A stretch of 64,000 nucleotides of DNA from Silicimonas sp963779765 (lineage in GTDB: Bacteria; Pseudomonadota; Alphaproteobacteria; Rhodobacterales; Rhodobacteraceae), in assembly GCA_963779765.1 (NCBI GenBank), contig CAVZZP010000002.1, positions 1,302,001-1,366,000 on the forward strand, given 5' to 3'. Made by a program: the position numbers and the translations under genes. Within the stretch, counting starts at the first letter, position 1. The number at the start of each line of letters is the position of its first letter. The notes below the pieces were generated by a model that saw nothing but the letters and a program-made list of their open reading frames with translations, was not told the origin of the DNA and did no database searches. Below are positions 57,640 through 64,000 of the stretch, piece by piece.

Positions 57640-57691
57640 GAAATATCCCGGGGGTGAATTGGCCGAAGGCCAAGAGGGGGCAGAGCCCCCT
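57640..57691. repeat. Dispersed hairpin element, copy 2 (probable bidirectional terminator)
   Basis: GAAATATCCCGGGGG, then stem TTGGCC-GAA-GGCCAA (57659-57673), then AGGGGGC-AGA-GCCCCCT (57675-57691). It fills the 73-base gap between the converging mscS and ligase genes. The outer parts match the element at 4071-4123, while the central stem differs in sequence but not in pairing. Confidence 0.65.
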
Positions 57692-57695
57692 GCCC

Positions 57696-59294
57696 CTATC
57701 CATAGGCCGCGAGCATCGCCCGCAGATCCTCCATCGTGTTCGCCTCGGACGCGGGCTTGTCCGTCCGCCATCGCGCCATGCGGGGGAAGCGGAGCGCCAC
57801 GCCGGACTTGTGGCGGGTGCTTTTCTGGATGCCCTCGAAGGCGATCTCGAAGACGTGGTGGGGCTTCACCGCGCGGACGGGGCCGTAGCGTTCCAGCGTG
57901 TTCTTGCGGACCCAGGCGGTGATCGAGCGGAACTCGGCGTCGGTGAGGCCCGAGTAGGCCTTGGTGAAGGGCACCAGCGCCTCGCCGTCCCAGACGGCGA
58001 AGGTGAAGTCGGTGAAGAGGTTGGCGCGGCGGCCGGCGCCGGACTGGGCGTAGATCATCACCGCGTCGATGGTCAGGGGATCGACCTTCCATTTCCACCA
58101 GTCGCCCTTGCGGCGACCGTCGCGGTAGGGGCTGTCGAGGCGCTTGAGCATCACGCCCTCGGCCCCGATCGCCCGCGAGGTTTCGCGAGTGGCTGCGAGG
58201 CTGTCCCAGGTGTCGAAGTCGAGGAGGGGCGAGAGGCGGAGGGGCATGTCTTGGGGCACGGTCTCGGCGAGGGCATGGAGGCGGGCGCGGCGGTCCGAGA
58301 AGGGCAGCGCGCGGATATCCGCGCCCTCTTGCTCCAGCAGATCGTAGGCGCGGAGGATGACGGGGGCTTCGGCCAAAAGCGCCTTCGGGACCGTCTTGCG
58401 GCCGATGCGCTTCTGCAGCGCATTGAAGCTCATGGGCAGCTCGGTGGCGCTGTCCCAGGCCAGCACCTCGCCGTCGAGGACGGTTCCGTCGGGCAGGAAG
58501 TCGGTGAGCACGGCGAGTTCCGGGAAGCGGTCGGTCATCAGTTCTTCGCCGCGCGACCAGGCGAAATGCTGGCCGCCGCGCAGGATGAGCTGACCGCGGA
58601 TGCCGTCCCACTTGTGCTCGGCGGCCCAGTCGGCCGGGTCGCCCAGGGTCTCGATGGGGTCGTCGAGCTGGTAGGCGAGGTAGAAGGGATAGGGTTTCGA
58701 CAGGTCGGACCCGGGATCGGGGGTCAGGACGAGGGCGTCGAAGGTGGTGCTGTCGGGGGACCAGTCGCCCATGAGGCGGTGTGCCAGTTCCGGCTCCTCG
58801 ATGCCCGTGGCGCGGGACAGGGCGCGGGTCATCAGCTTCTGGCTGACCCCCATGCGGAAGCCGCCGGTGATGAGCTTGTTGAAGACGAAGCGTTCGATGT
58901 CCGGCAGCGCGTCCCAGGCGGCGAGGATGCGGGTCTTGCGGTCCTCCTCGGGGACTGCGGAGAGGGCGCGGATCTCTTCGATCCAGGTACCGAGGGTTCG
59001 GTCGGAGGCTTGCGTCGGCTGGGGCAGGACAAGGGCGATGGTCTCGGCCAGGTCGCCGACGATGGGGTAGCTTTCCTCGAAGAGCCAGAGCGGGATGCCC
59101 GAGACCTCGGCCGCCCATTCCCGAAGACGGGTCGCGGTGACGGTGCGCCTGGGGCGGCGGCCCGAGAGAAGGGCCATGGTCCAGAGGCGGTCTTCCATGG
59201 GCGCGGTCTGGAAATAGTCGGCCAGCGCGTCGACCTTGGCATTGGTCTTCGTCGTCTGGTCCAGCGCCGTGAAGAGCGCGGCGAAGCGTTTCAT
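57696..59294 (-). CDS. ATP-dependent DNA ligase (alphaproteobacterial type)
   Basis: A 532-residue ligase. An N-terminal DNA-binding domain (residues 1-190) precedes the adenylation domain with the active lysine in AAEHKWDGIRGQ (Lys228). Further nucleotidyltransferase motifs are TVLDGEVLAWD, AEGVMLKRLDSPY and WWKWKVDPLTIDAVMIY, and an OB-fold end follows. It matches the group often called cisplatin-response ligase, distinct from NAD ligase LigA. ATG 59294 begins MKRFAALFTALDQ; the longer frame to 59348 is not needed. Its common partners (ligase-associated exonuclease and helicase) are not adjacent. Confidence 0.9.
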   Translation of the reverse strand: MKRFAALFTALDQTTKTNAKVDALADYFQTAPMEDRLWTMALLSGRRPRRTVTATRLREWAAEVSGIPLWLFEESYPIVGDLAETIALVLPQPTQASDRTLGTWIEEIRALSAVPEEDRKTRILAAWDALPDIERFVFNKLITGGFRMGVSQKLMTRALSRATGIEEPELAHRLMGDWSPDSTTFDALVLTPDPGSDLSKPYPFYLAYQLDDPIETLGDPADWAAEHKWDGIRGQLILRGGQHFAWSRGEELMTDRFPELAVLTDFLPDGTVLDGEVLAWDSATELPMSFNALQKRIGRKTVPKALLAEAPVILRAYDLLEQEGADIRALPFSDRRARLHALAETVPQDMPLRLSPLLDFDTWDSLAATRETSRAIGAEGVMLKRLDSPYRDGRRKGDWWKWKVDPLTIDAVMIYAQSGAGRRANLFTDFTFAVWDGEALVPFTKAYSGLTDAEFRSITAWVRKNTLERYGPVRAVKPHHVFEIAFEGIQKSTRHKSGVALRFPRMARWRTDKPASEANTMEDLRAMLAAYG

Positions 59295-59375
59295 CTGGAA
59301 GGCCCTCCGCCGGGGCGGAGGGCCGGGATCCTGTGCGGTGTCATGCACGGGAGTCTAGCGCGAGGCGCGCGGCCG

Positions 59376-59627
59376 TCACATCATCATGCGGCGGCGTGCG
59401 AGCGCCATTCGGTGAAGCTCTTGCGACGCGTTTGCCGAGAGCGGGAGGCCGTTCGCCGCCTGCACCTCGCCCCGCGTCACGCCGATGTCGTGGAGGATAT
59501 GGTCGTCGAGGTCCAGAAGCGTGCGGAAGCGGCGGCGGCGCAGGCGCTCGGCGATGCGGCGGGTCAGGCTGTCGGCCAGCGCGTGAAGCGGGTGGCCAGT
59601 GGTGCGGGGGTGGTCGGAGGCATGCAT
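59376..59627 (-). CDS. DUF1127 small protein
   Basis: An 83-residue protein whose centre matches DUF1127: RRRRFRTLLDLDDHILHDIG, then VTRGEVQAANGLPL. The flanks are Arg/Ala-rich. In alphaproteobacteria short DUF1127 proteins affect RNA turnover and phosphate or carbon metabolism, but this longer form is uncharacterised. ATG 59627 is the first Met of the continuous match. It is transcribed divergently from the LysR gene 114 bases away and could be a LysR target. Confidence 0.82.
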   Translation of the reverse strand: MHASDHPRTTGHPLHALADSLTRRIAERLRRRRFRTLLDLDDHILHDIGVTRGEVQAANGLPLSANASQELHRMALARRRMMM

Positions 59628-59692
59628 GGCGATGATCCTTTCCAGCGTGGTGCGTCTGTCTGGAGGTAAGGTGGCGCCTTGACGTACATCAA

Positions 59693-59710
59693 TCAAACGA
59701 ATAGATTTGA
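59693..59710. promoter_or_regulatory. Possible LysR binding site between DUF1127 and LysR genes
   Basis: TCAAA-N8-TTTGA is an inverted repeat of T-N-A character, 32 bases before the LysR start and between divergent genes. That is the usual place for a LysR box. Confidence 0.45.
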
Positions 59711-59741
59711 CCGCATCATGTAGTTTTTCTGAAAGCACGCC

Positions 59742-60629
59742 ATGAACGCCCCAACCCTTCCGACCGTCCCCCTGCTGGATCTCGATTTGCTGCGCACGCT
59801 CGTCGCCATCGCCGAGACCGGCAGCTTCTCGGCCGCCGCCGCGCGGGTGCATCGCACGCCGTCGGCGGTGTCGATGCAGGTGAAGAAGGTCGAGGACATC
59901 CTCGGGCGGCCGATGTTCCTGCGCGACAGCCGGTCGGTCGAACTGACGGCGGACGGCGGGTTCCTGGTGGAGCACGCCCGGCGGATGCTGGCGATGAACC
60001 GCGAGGCCGTGGCGCGTTTCGTGCAGCCCGACATCCGGGGCGTGGTCCGAATGGGCGCCCCCGACGATGCAGCCGAGCGGTATCTGCCCGAGATGCTGCG
60101 GCGGTTCGCCGAAACGCATCCCGGCGTGACGGTGGACGTTGTGATCAACTCGTCGGTGCGGATGATGGACATGCTGCGCGCCGGTCAACTGGACCTGACG
60201 CTTTTGACCTATGGGCCCGACGCGCAGTCGCGGGGGGCGGAAATCCTCATGCGCGAACAGCTCGTCTGGGCCACCTGCAAAGGCGGGACGGCGGCGACGC
60301 GGGAGCCTTTGCCGGTGAGCGTCTGGGAAGAGGGCTGCGCCTGGCGGAAGGCCGGGCTCGACGGGCTGGAGGCGCAGAAGCGGCCCTGGCGGGTCGCGTT
60401 CCAGAGCGCGCATATCTCGGGACAGCGGGCGGCGATCCTCGCCGACCTCGCCGTTGCGCCGATTCCGGCGTCCTCCATCGGGGGCGACATCGTCGAGGCG
60501 CCGGCGCGGCACGGGCTGCCGCCCCTGCCGACCTATGCGCTGGGGATGCTGGTGCCGGAGGATCCGGGCCCGGCCGTGGCTGCGGCGGCGGATCACCTGC
60601 GGGCGTGCTTCGCGGCACGGACGCGCTAG
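59742..60629 (+). CDS. LysR-type transcriptional regulator
   Basis: A 295-residue regulator. The N-terminal winged helix reads LDLDLLRTLVAIAETGSFSA, then AAARVHRTPSAVSMQVKKVE, followed by the periplasmic-binding-like effector domain (VVRMGAPDDAAERYLPEML, then LDLTLLTYGPDAQSRGAEIL). It is divergent from the DUF1127 gene and converges on the gamma-glutamylputrescine oxidase gene with a 4-base gap. Control of either side is possible; the divergent DUF1127 gene is the classical target position. Confidence 0.92.
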   Translation: MNAPTLPTVPLLDLDLLRTLVAIAETGSFSAAAARVHRTPSAVSMQVKKVEDILGRPMFLRDSRSVELTADGGFLVEHARRMLAMNREAVARFVQPDIRGVVRMGAPDDAAERYLPEMLRRFAETHPGVTVDVVINSSVRMMDMLRAGQLDLTLLTYGPDAQSRGAEILMREQLVWATCKGGTAATREPLPVSVWEEGCAWRKAGLDGLEAQKRPWRVAFQSAHISGQRAAILADLAVAPIPASSIGGDIVEAPARHGLPPLPTYALGMLVPEDPGPAVAAAADHLRACFAARTR

Positions 60630-60633
60630 GAGG

Positions 60634-61926
60634 TCAGACGCCCAGCCTGTCGCGGAGGGCGAACCATGTCATCGCGAGCGTGAGAAGCGGCGCGCGGGCG
60701 TGGCGGCCGCCGGGGAAGGGCGTGACGGGGAGTCTCGACATGAGGTCGAAACGGCCCGCCTGGCCTGCGACGGCTTCGGCCATCACCTTGCCTGCGAGAC
60801 CCGTCAGCGCGACGCCGTGACCGGAGAAACCGCCCGCTGCGAGGGTCGTGGGGCCGAGGCGGCGCAGCATGGGAAGCCGGGTCATGGTGATGCCGAGCGT
60901 GCCGCCCCAGTGGTGGTCGACGCGGACGCCGGCGAGTTGAGGGAAAAGCCGCTCCATCCGGGCGCGAAGTGCGGTCAGGATGTCCTGCGGGAAGCCGAGA
61001 CCGTAGTTCTCGCGCCCACCGAAGAGAAGGCGGCGGTCGTCGGTGAGGCGGAAGTAATTCACCACGAACTTGTCGTCGGCGACGGCGATGTCCTTCGCAA
61101 GGACGTCGGTCGCGCGGTCGCCCAGAGGCTCGGTCGCGGCGATGAAGCTGTTGATCGGCATGACGCGGGCGGCGACGTCCTTCGAGATGGGCGAGAGGTA
61201 GCCGTTGCCCGCGACGACGATGTGGCCCGCGCGGATACGGCCTGTGGGCGTGGTCACGACGCCCTCCTCGATCTTCGTCGCCTCGGTCCGCTCGAAGATG
61301 CGTGCGCCTGCGGCCTCGGCACCTCGGGCGAGGCCGAGGCAATAGCGCATCGGGTGGATGTGGCCCGCGTCCCAGTCGAGGAGGCCGCCGCGGTAGACGT
61401 CGGTCTTCACCACGGCGCGGACGGCGTGGCGGTCAAGGTATTCGGTCTCGAACCCGTAGCGGTCGCGGAGGAAGTCGCCATAGTGCCGCGCCTCGTCCGC
61501 GCCCGCGTCACTCCATTCACCGTGGAGCACGCCCGGCTTGTAGGCAGCGTCCGGCGCGAGGCGGGCCGAGAGGTCGCGGACCATCGCCTTGGCCTCAAGC
61601 GACAGGTCCCACAGCTTTCGCGCATCGTCGCGGCCAAGACGGGCTTCCAGCCAGTGCTGGTCCTTGTTCCAGCCGGTGCCGACCTGCCCGCCGTTTCGAC
61701 CGGACGCGCCGAAGCCAACGCGGTGCGCGTCGATGACGACCACGTCGAGACCCTTTTCGGCGGCGTGGAGGGCCGTCGAGAGGCCGGTGTAGCCCGCGCC
61801 GATCACGGCGAGATCGCAGGTCAAGTCACCATCGAGGGGGGCGCGGTCGGCGGGGATCTCGGATGTGGCGACGTACCACGAGGGCGGCAGGACGCCCGGC
61901 TTGTCGTTGCGGTAGAGCGGGTTCAT
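60634..61926 (-). CDS. puuB: FAD oxidoreductase, gamma-glutamylputrescine oxidase type
   Basis: A 430-residue DAO-family flavoprotein. The FAD fingerprint is CDLAVIGAGYTGLSTALHAA, with RVGFGASGRNGGQVGTGWNK next and GFSGHGVALTGLAGKVMAEA near the end. PuuB oxidises gamma-glutamyl-putrescine to the aldehyde. The 1-base overlap with a glutamine-synthetase-like ligase gene and a class I amidotransferase gene makes a Puu-type route the best reading. Related enzymes act on other gamma-glutamyl amines, so the exact amine is inferred. Confidence 0.85.
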   Translation of the reverse strand: MNPLYRNDKPGVLPPSWYVATSEIPADRAPLDGDLTCDLAVIGAGYTGLSTALHAAEKGLDVVVIDAHRVGFGASGRNGGQVGTGWNKDQHWLEARLGRDDARKLWDLSLEAKAMVRDLSARLAPDAAYKPGVLHGEWSDAGADEARHYGDFLRDRYGFETEYLDRHAVRAVVKTDVYRGGLLDWDAGHIHPMRYCLGLARGAEAAGARIFERTEATKIEEGVVTTPTGRIRAGHIVVAGNGYLSPISKDVAARVMPINSFIAATEPLGDRATDVLAKDIAVADDKFVVNYFRLTDDRRLLFGGRENYGLGFPQDILTALRARMERLFPQLAGVRVDHHWGGTLGITMTRLPMLRRLGPTTLAAGGFSGHGVALTGLAGKVMAEAVAGQAGRFDLMSRLPVTPFPGGRHARAPLLTLAMTWFALRDRLGV

Positions 61927-63284
61927 CACACGCTCAGGAGCAGGTGCTCGCGCTCCCACGGCGAGATGACGCGGAGGAAATCGTCGTACTCGGACAGCTT
62001 CACCGCTTCGTAGACCCGGCAGAAGTGTTCGCCCAGAACCTCGCGCAGGGGCTGCGCGGCGGCGAACTCCTCGAGCGCGGCATAGACGCCGCGCGGCAGC
62101 TCTTCCTCGGCGTGGTAGGCGTCGCCGATGTATTCGGGCTTGGGCTCGATTTCCTTGAGCATCCCGATGTAGCCGCAGGCGAGCGAGGCCGCGATGCCGA
62201 GGTAGGGGTTGCAGTCCATGCCGGGAAGGCGGTTCTCGATCCGCCGCGCTTCGGGCGACGCCACAGGCACGCGGATCGCGGTGGTGCGGTTGTCGCGGCC
62301 CCATTCCAGGTTGATCGGCGCGGCGTTGTCCTTGACGAAGCGGCGGAACGAATTGACGTAGGGCGCGAAGACGCATGTGGCGGGCGAGAGATAGGTCTGC
62401 AGCCCGCCGATGAAATAGCGGAACAGGTCGGTCTCTCCGCCATCTTCGGCCACGAAGAGGTTCTTGCCGGTCGAGGTCGAAAGCACCGAGTGGTGGATGT
62501 GCATGGCCGAGCCGGGCTCGCCTTCGATGGGCTTTGCCATGAAGGTGGCGAAGCAGTTGTGACGCAGCGCGGCCTCGCGGATCAGGCGCTTGAAGTAGAA
62601 GATCTCGTCGGCAAGCTTGACCGGGTTGCCGTGACGCAAGTTGATCTCGAGCTGTCCCGCGCCGCCTTCCTGGGTGATGCCGTCGATCTCGAGCCCCTGC
62701 TCTTCGGCGAAGTCGTAGATGTCGTCGATGACGGGGCCGAACTCGTCGACGGCGCTGATCGAATAGGCCTGGCGCGCGGCGGCGGGACGGCCCGACCGGC
62801 CGACCATCGCCTCGATGCTCTTCGCCGGGTCGATGTTGCGGGCGACGAGGTAGAATTCCATCTCGGGCGCGACGACGGGCTTCCAGCCCTTATCCTCGTA
62901 AAGCTTCATCACGCGGCGCAGGACGTTGCGGGGGGCATAGGGCACGGCCTCGCCCGACTTGTCGTAGGCGTCGTGGATGACCTGGAGTGTCGTGTCCGCC
63001 GTCCAGGGCGCGGCGCTGGCGGTCGAATAGTCGGGCCGCAGCACCATGTCGGGTTCGGTGAACTCCTCCTGCGCGGCCTCGTCGGCCCACTCGCCGGTGA
63101 TCGTCTGGTAGAAGATCGAGTTGGGCAGGTAGAAGTGGGTCTGGTGGGCGAATTTCGAGGCGGGCATCGCCTTGCCGCGCGCGACGCCCGAGAGGTCGGC
63201 GATGAGGCATTCGACCTCGTCGACGCGGCGGCCGTCGAGGTGGGCCAGGGCGGATTCCGGAACCTGTGTCAGCCAGTCAGCCAC
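61926..63284 (-). CDS. puuA: Gamma-glutamylputrescine synthetase-like (glutamine synthetase family)
   Basis: A 452-residue GS-fold ligase. Catalytic segments include VVAPEMEFYLVARN, EGGAGQLEINLRHG, AKPIEGEPGSAMHIHHSVLS and the Arg motif NRTTAIRVPVASPEARRIEN with RLPGMDCNPYLGIAASLACG. It joins glutamate to an amine using ATP, like PuuA in polyamine use, rather than making bulk glutamine: it lacks the GlnA adenylylation-loop layout. It overlaps the amidotransferase gene by 8 bases and the oxidase gene by 1 base. Confidence 0.88.
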   Translation of the reverse strand: MADWLTQVPESALAHLDGRRVDEVECLIADLSGVARGKAMPASKFAHQTHFYLPNSIFYQTITGEWADEAAQEEFTEPDMVLRPDYSTASAAPWTADTTLQVIHDAYDKSGEAVPYAPRNVLRRVMKLYEDKGWKPVVAPEMEFYLVARNIDPAKSIEAMVGRSGRPAAARQAYSISAVDEFGPVIDDIYDFAEEQGLEIDGITQEGGAGQLEINLRHGNPVKLADEIFYFKRLIREAALRHNCFATFMAKPIEGEPGSAMHIHHSVLSTSTGKNLFVAEDGGETDLFRYFIGGLQTYLSPATCVFAPYVNSFRRFVKDNAAPINLEWGRDNRTTAIRVPVASPEARRIENRLPGMDCNPYLGIAASLACGYIGMLKEIEPKPEYIGDAYHAEEELPRGVYAALEEFAAAQPLREVLGEHFCRVYEAVKLSEYDDFLRVISPWEREHLLLSV

Positions 63285-63961
63285 GGCTGTTCTCCTTGAA
63301 GAAGTCGGCGATGCGGTCGGCAGCAGCGGCGTTCGCGACGGGGATGTCGATGCGGGCCAACGCGGTGTCGATGAGGTCGGGATCGACCACGCCGGGCGCG
63401 CGGGCCTTCAAGAGCAGGTCGACGGCGGCCCGGTCAAATTCAGGGTGGGGCTGGATCGTGAGCGCACGGCCGTCATAGAGGAAGGCCGCGTGCTTGCAGG
63501 CGTCGCTGGTGGCGATGGTGGTGGCGCCCTGCGGCGCCTCGACGACCTGATCCTGATGCCAGGCGTTGAGCGGCACCGTCTCGCCGTCGAAGTCGTAGTC
63601 TTTCGCGCCGATCGACCAGCCGCCCTCGAACTTCTCGACGCGCCCGCCCATGGCCTGCGCGATGATCTGGTGGCCGAAGCAGATGCCGACCATGGGCACC
63701 TTTTCGGCGAAGGCGTCGCGGATGAAGTCCTCGAGCGGCGCGATGAAGGGCAGAGTCCTCGTAGGCGCCGTGTCGCGAGCCGGTGACGAGCCAGCCTTCG
63801 GCGTCATGGACGCTGTCGGGGAACTCCATGTCGACGACGCTCCAGGTGCGGAAGGTCAGGCCCCGATTGGCAAGAAGCGAGGAGTAGAGGTCGGTGTAAG
63901 TGCGTTCGGGATAGCCGTCGACCGTCGGGAAATGGCCGCACTGCAGGATGCCGATGAGCAT
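63277..63961 (-). pseudogene. Class I glutamine amidotransferase (frameshifted)
   Basis: This is a GMP-synthase-like type 1 amidotransferase of about 227 residues when corrected. The N-terminal part has ILQCGHFPTVDGYPERTYTD and EGWLVTGSRHGAYED. The second has LPFIAPLEDFIRDAFAEKVP, the nucleophile in VGICFGHQIIAQAMGG, and the catalytic His in IQPHPEFDR. The break is at about 63754, where one base is extra. Upstream of puuA and puuB with an 8-base overlap, it could serve as the gamma-glutamyl-GABA hydrolase (PuuD role), though it is not the usual C26 PuuD family. The window ends 39 bases upstream. Confidence 0.85.
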
Positions 63962-64000
63962 GAACCACCATGAAAACAGGTCGCCCCGAACCTAGGCGCG

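Noticed and set aside
57654..59669. 671-codon plus-strand frame opposite the DNA ligase
   Set aside because: Shadow of the ligase gene; no recognisable motif and poor codon character.

Overview
The window looks like chromosomal sequence from an alphaproteobacterium of the Rhodobacteraceae (Roseobacter/Rhodobacter group). It is GC-rich and densely packed, with many 4-base ATGA overlaps. It carries group-typical genes (HspQ, a Trm112-like protein next to a Lon-N protein, DUF3775, DUF1127, an alphaproteobacterial ATP-dependent ligase) and the rbfA-truB-rpsO-pnp order. One tRNA (Ser-GGA), 65 well-supported protein genes and one tentative small ORF are listed. No CRISPR array, prophage or recognisable insertion sequence was seen.

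Layout. 0.2-11.8 kb: tRNA-Ser, dapB, then the translation/RNA block rbfA, truB, rpsO, pnp. This block is interrupted by a YciI-like gene, a THUMP methyltransferase, two genes of unknown function and an arsenic module (ArsR, ArsC-like, aquaglyceroporin). 11.8-12.6 kb: a lower-GC stretch with no supportable gene. 12.6-15.0 kb: RluA-type pseudouridine synthase, GFA protein, free-Met-sulfoxide reductase and a STAS/anti-sigma kinase pair. 15.0-27.1 kb: an aromatic (lignin-monomer) catabolism region. It holds a GntR regulator, a LigM/DesA-type THF-dependent O-demethylase, TRAP permeases, pobA-pcaI-pcaJ-pcaF, an amidohydrolase, a crotonase-family hydratase, feruloyl-CoA synthase and a MarR regulator. 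Together these would take up methoxylated aromatics, activate hydroxycinnamates as CoA thioesters, shorten them, demethylate the vanillate-type product, hydroxylate 4-hydroxybenzoate and finish beta-ketoadipate to succinyl-CoA plus acetyl-CoA. Ring-cleavage genes (pcaHG, pcaBCD) and a TRAP DctP protein are not in the window.

27-40 kb: housekeeping genes (gamma-glutamyltransferase, hspQ, a transglycosylase lipoprotein, lolA, ftsK, a DapC-like aminotransferase, amidase, UbiH-type hydroxylase, Trm112, Lon-N protein, a thioredoxin-TPR protein). 40.4-43.7 kb: four overlapping genes of unknown function headed by a putative Tat-exported FAD oxidase; this is my best candidate for an undescribed system. 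43.8-54.4 kb: xthA, hydrolase, MFS, then a complete oligopeptide-type ABC transporter with an AraC regulator. 54.6-64 kb: pepF, mscS, DNA ligase, DUF1127, LysR and a gamma-glutamylputrescine-type cluster (oxidase, glutamine-synthetase-like ligase, class I amidotransferase).

Quality caution: ten genes, including the normally essential dapB and ftsK, carry about thirteen single-base frameshifts, several in short homopolymers. The likeliest cause is residual indel error in the sequence rather than real gene decay. Broken genes are given as whole spans with the break position. Two dispersed non-coding repeat families were found: an 11-bp tandem unit at 12.5 and 48.9 kb, and a hairpin element at 4.1 and 57.6 kb.
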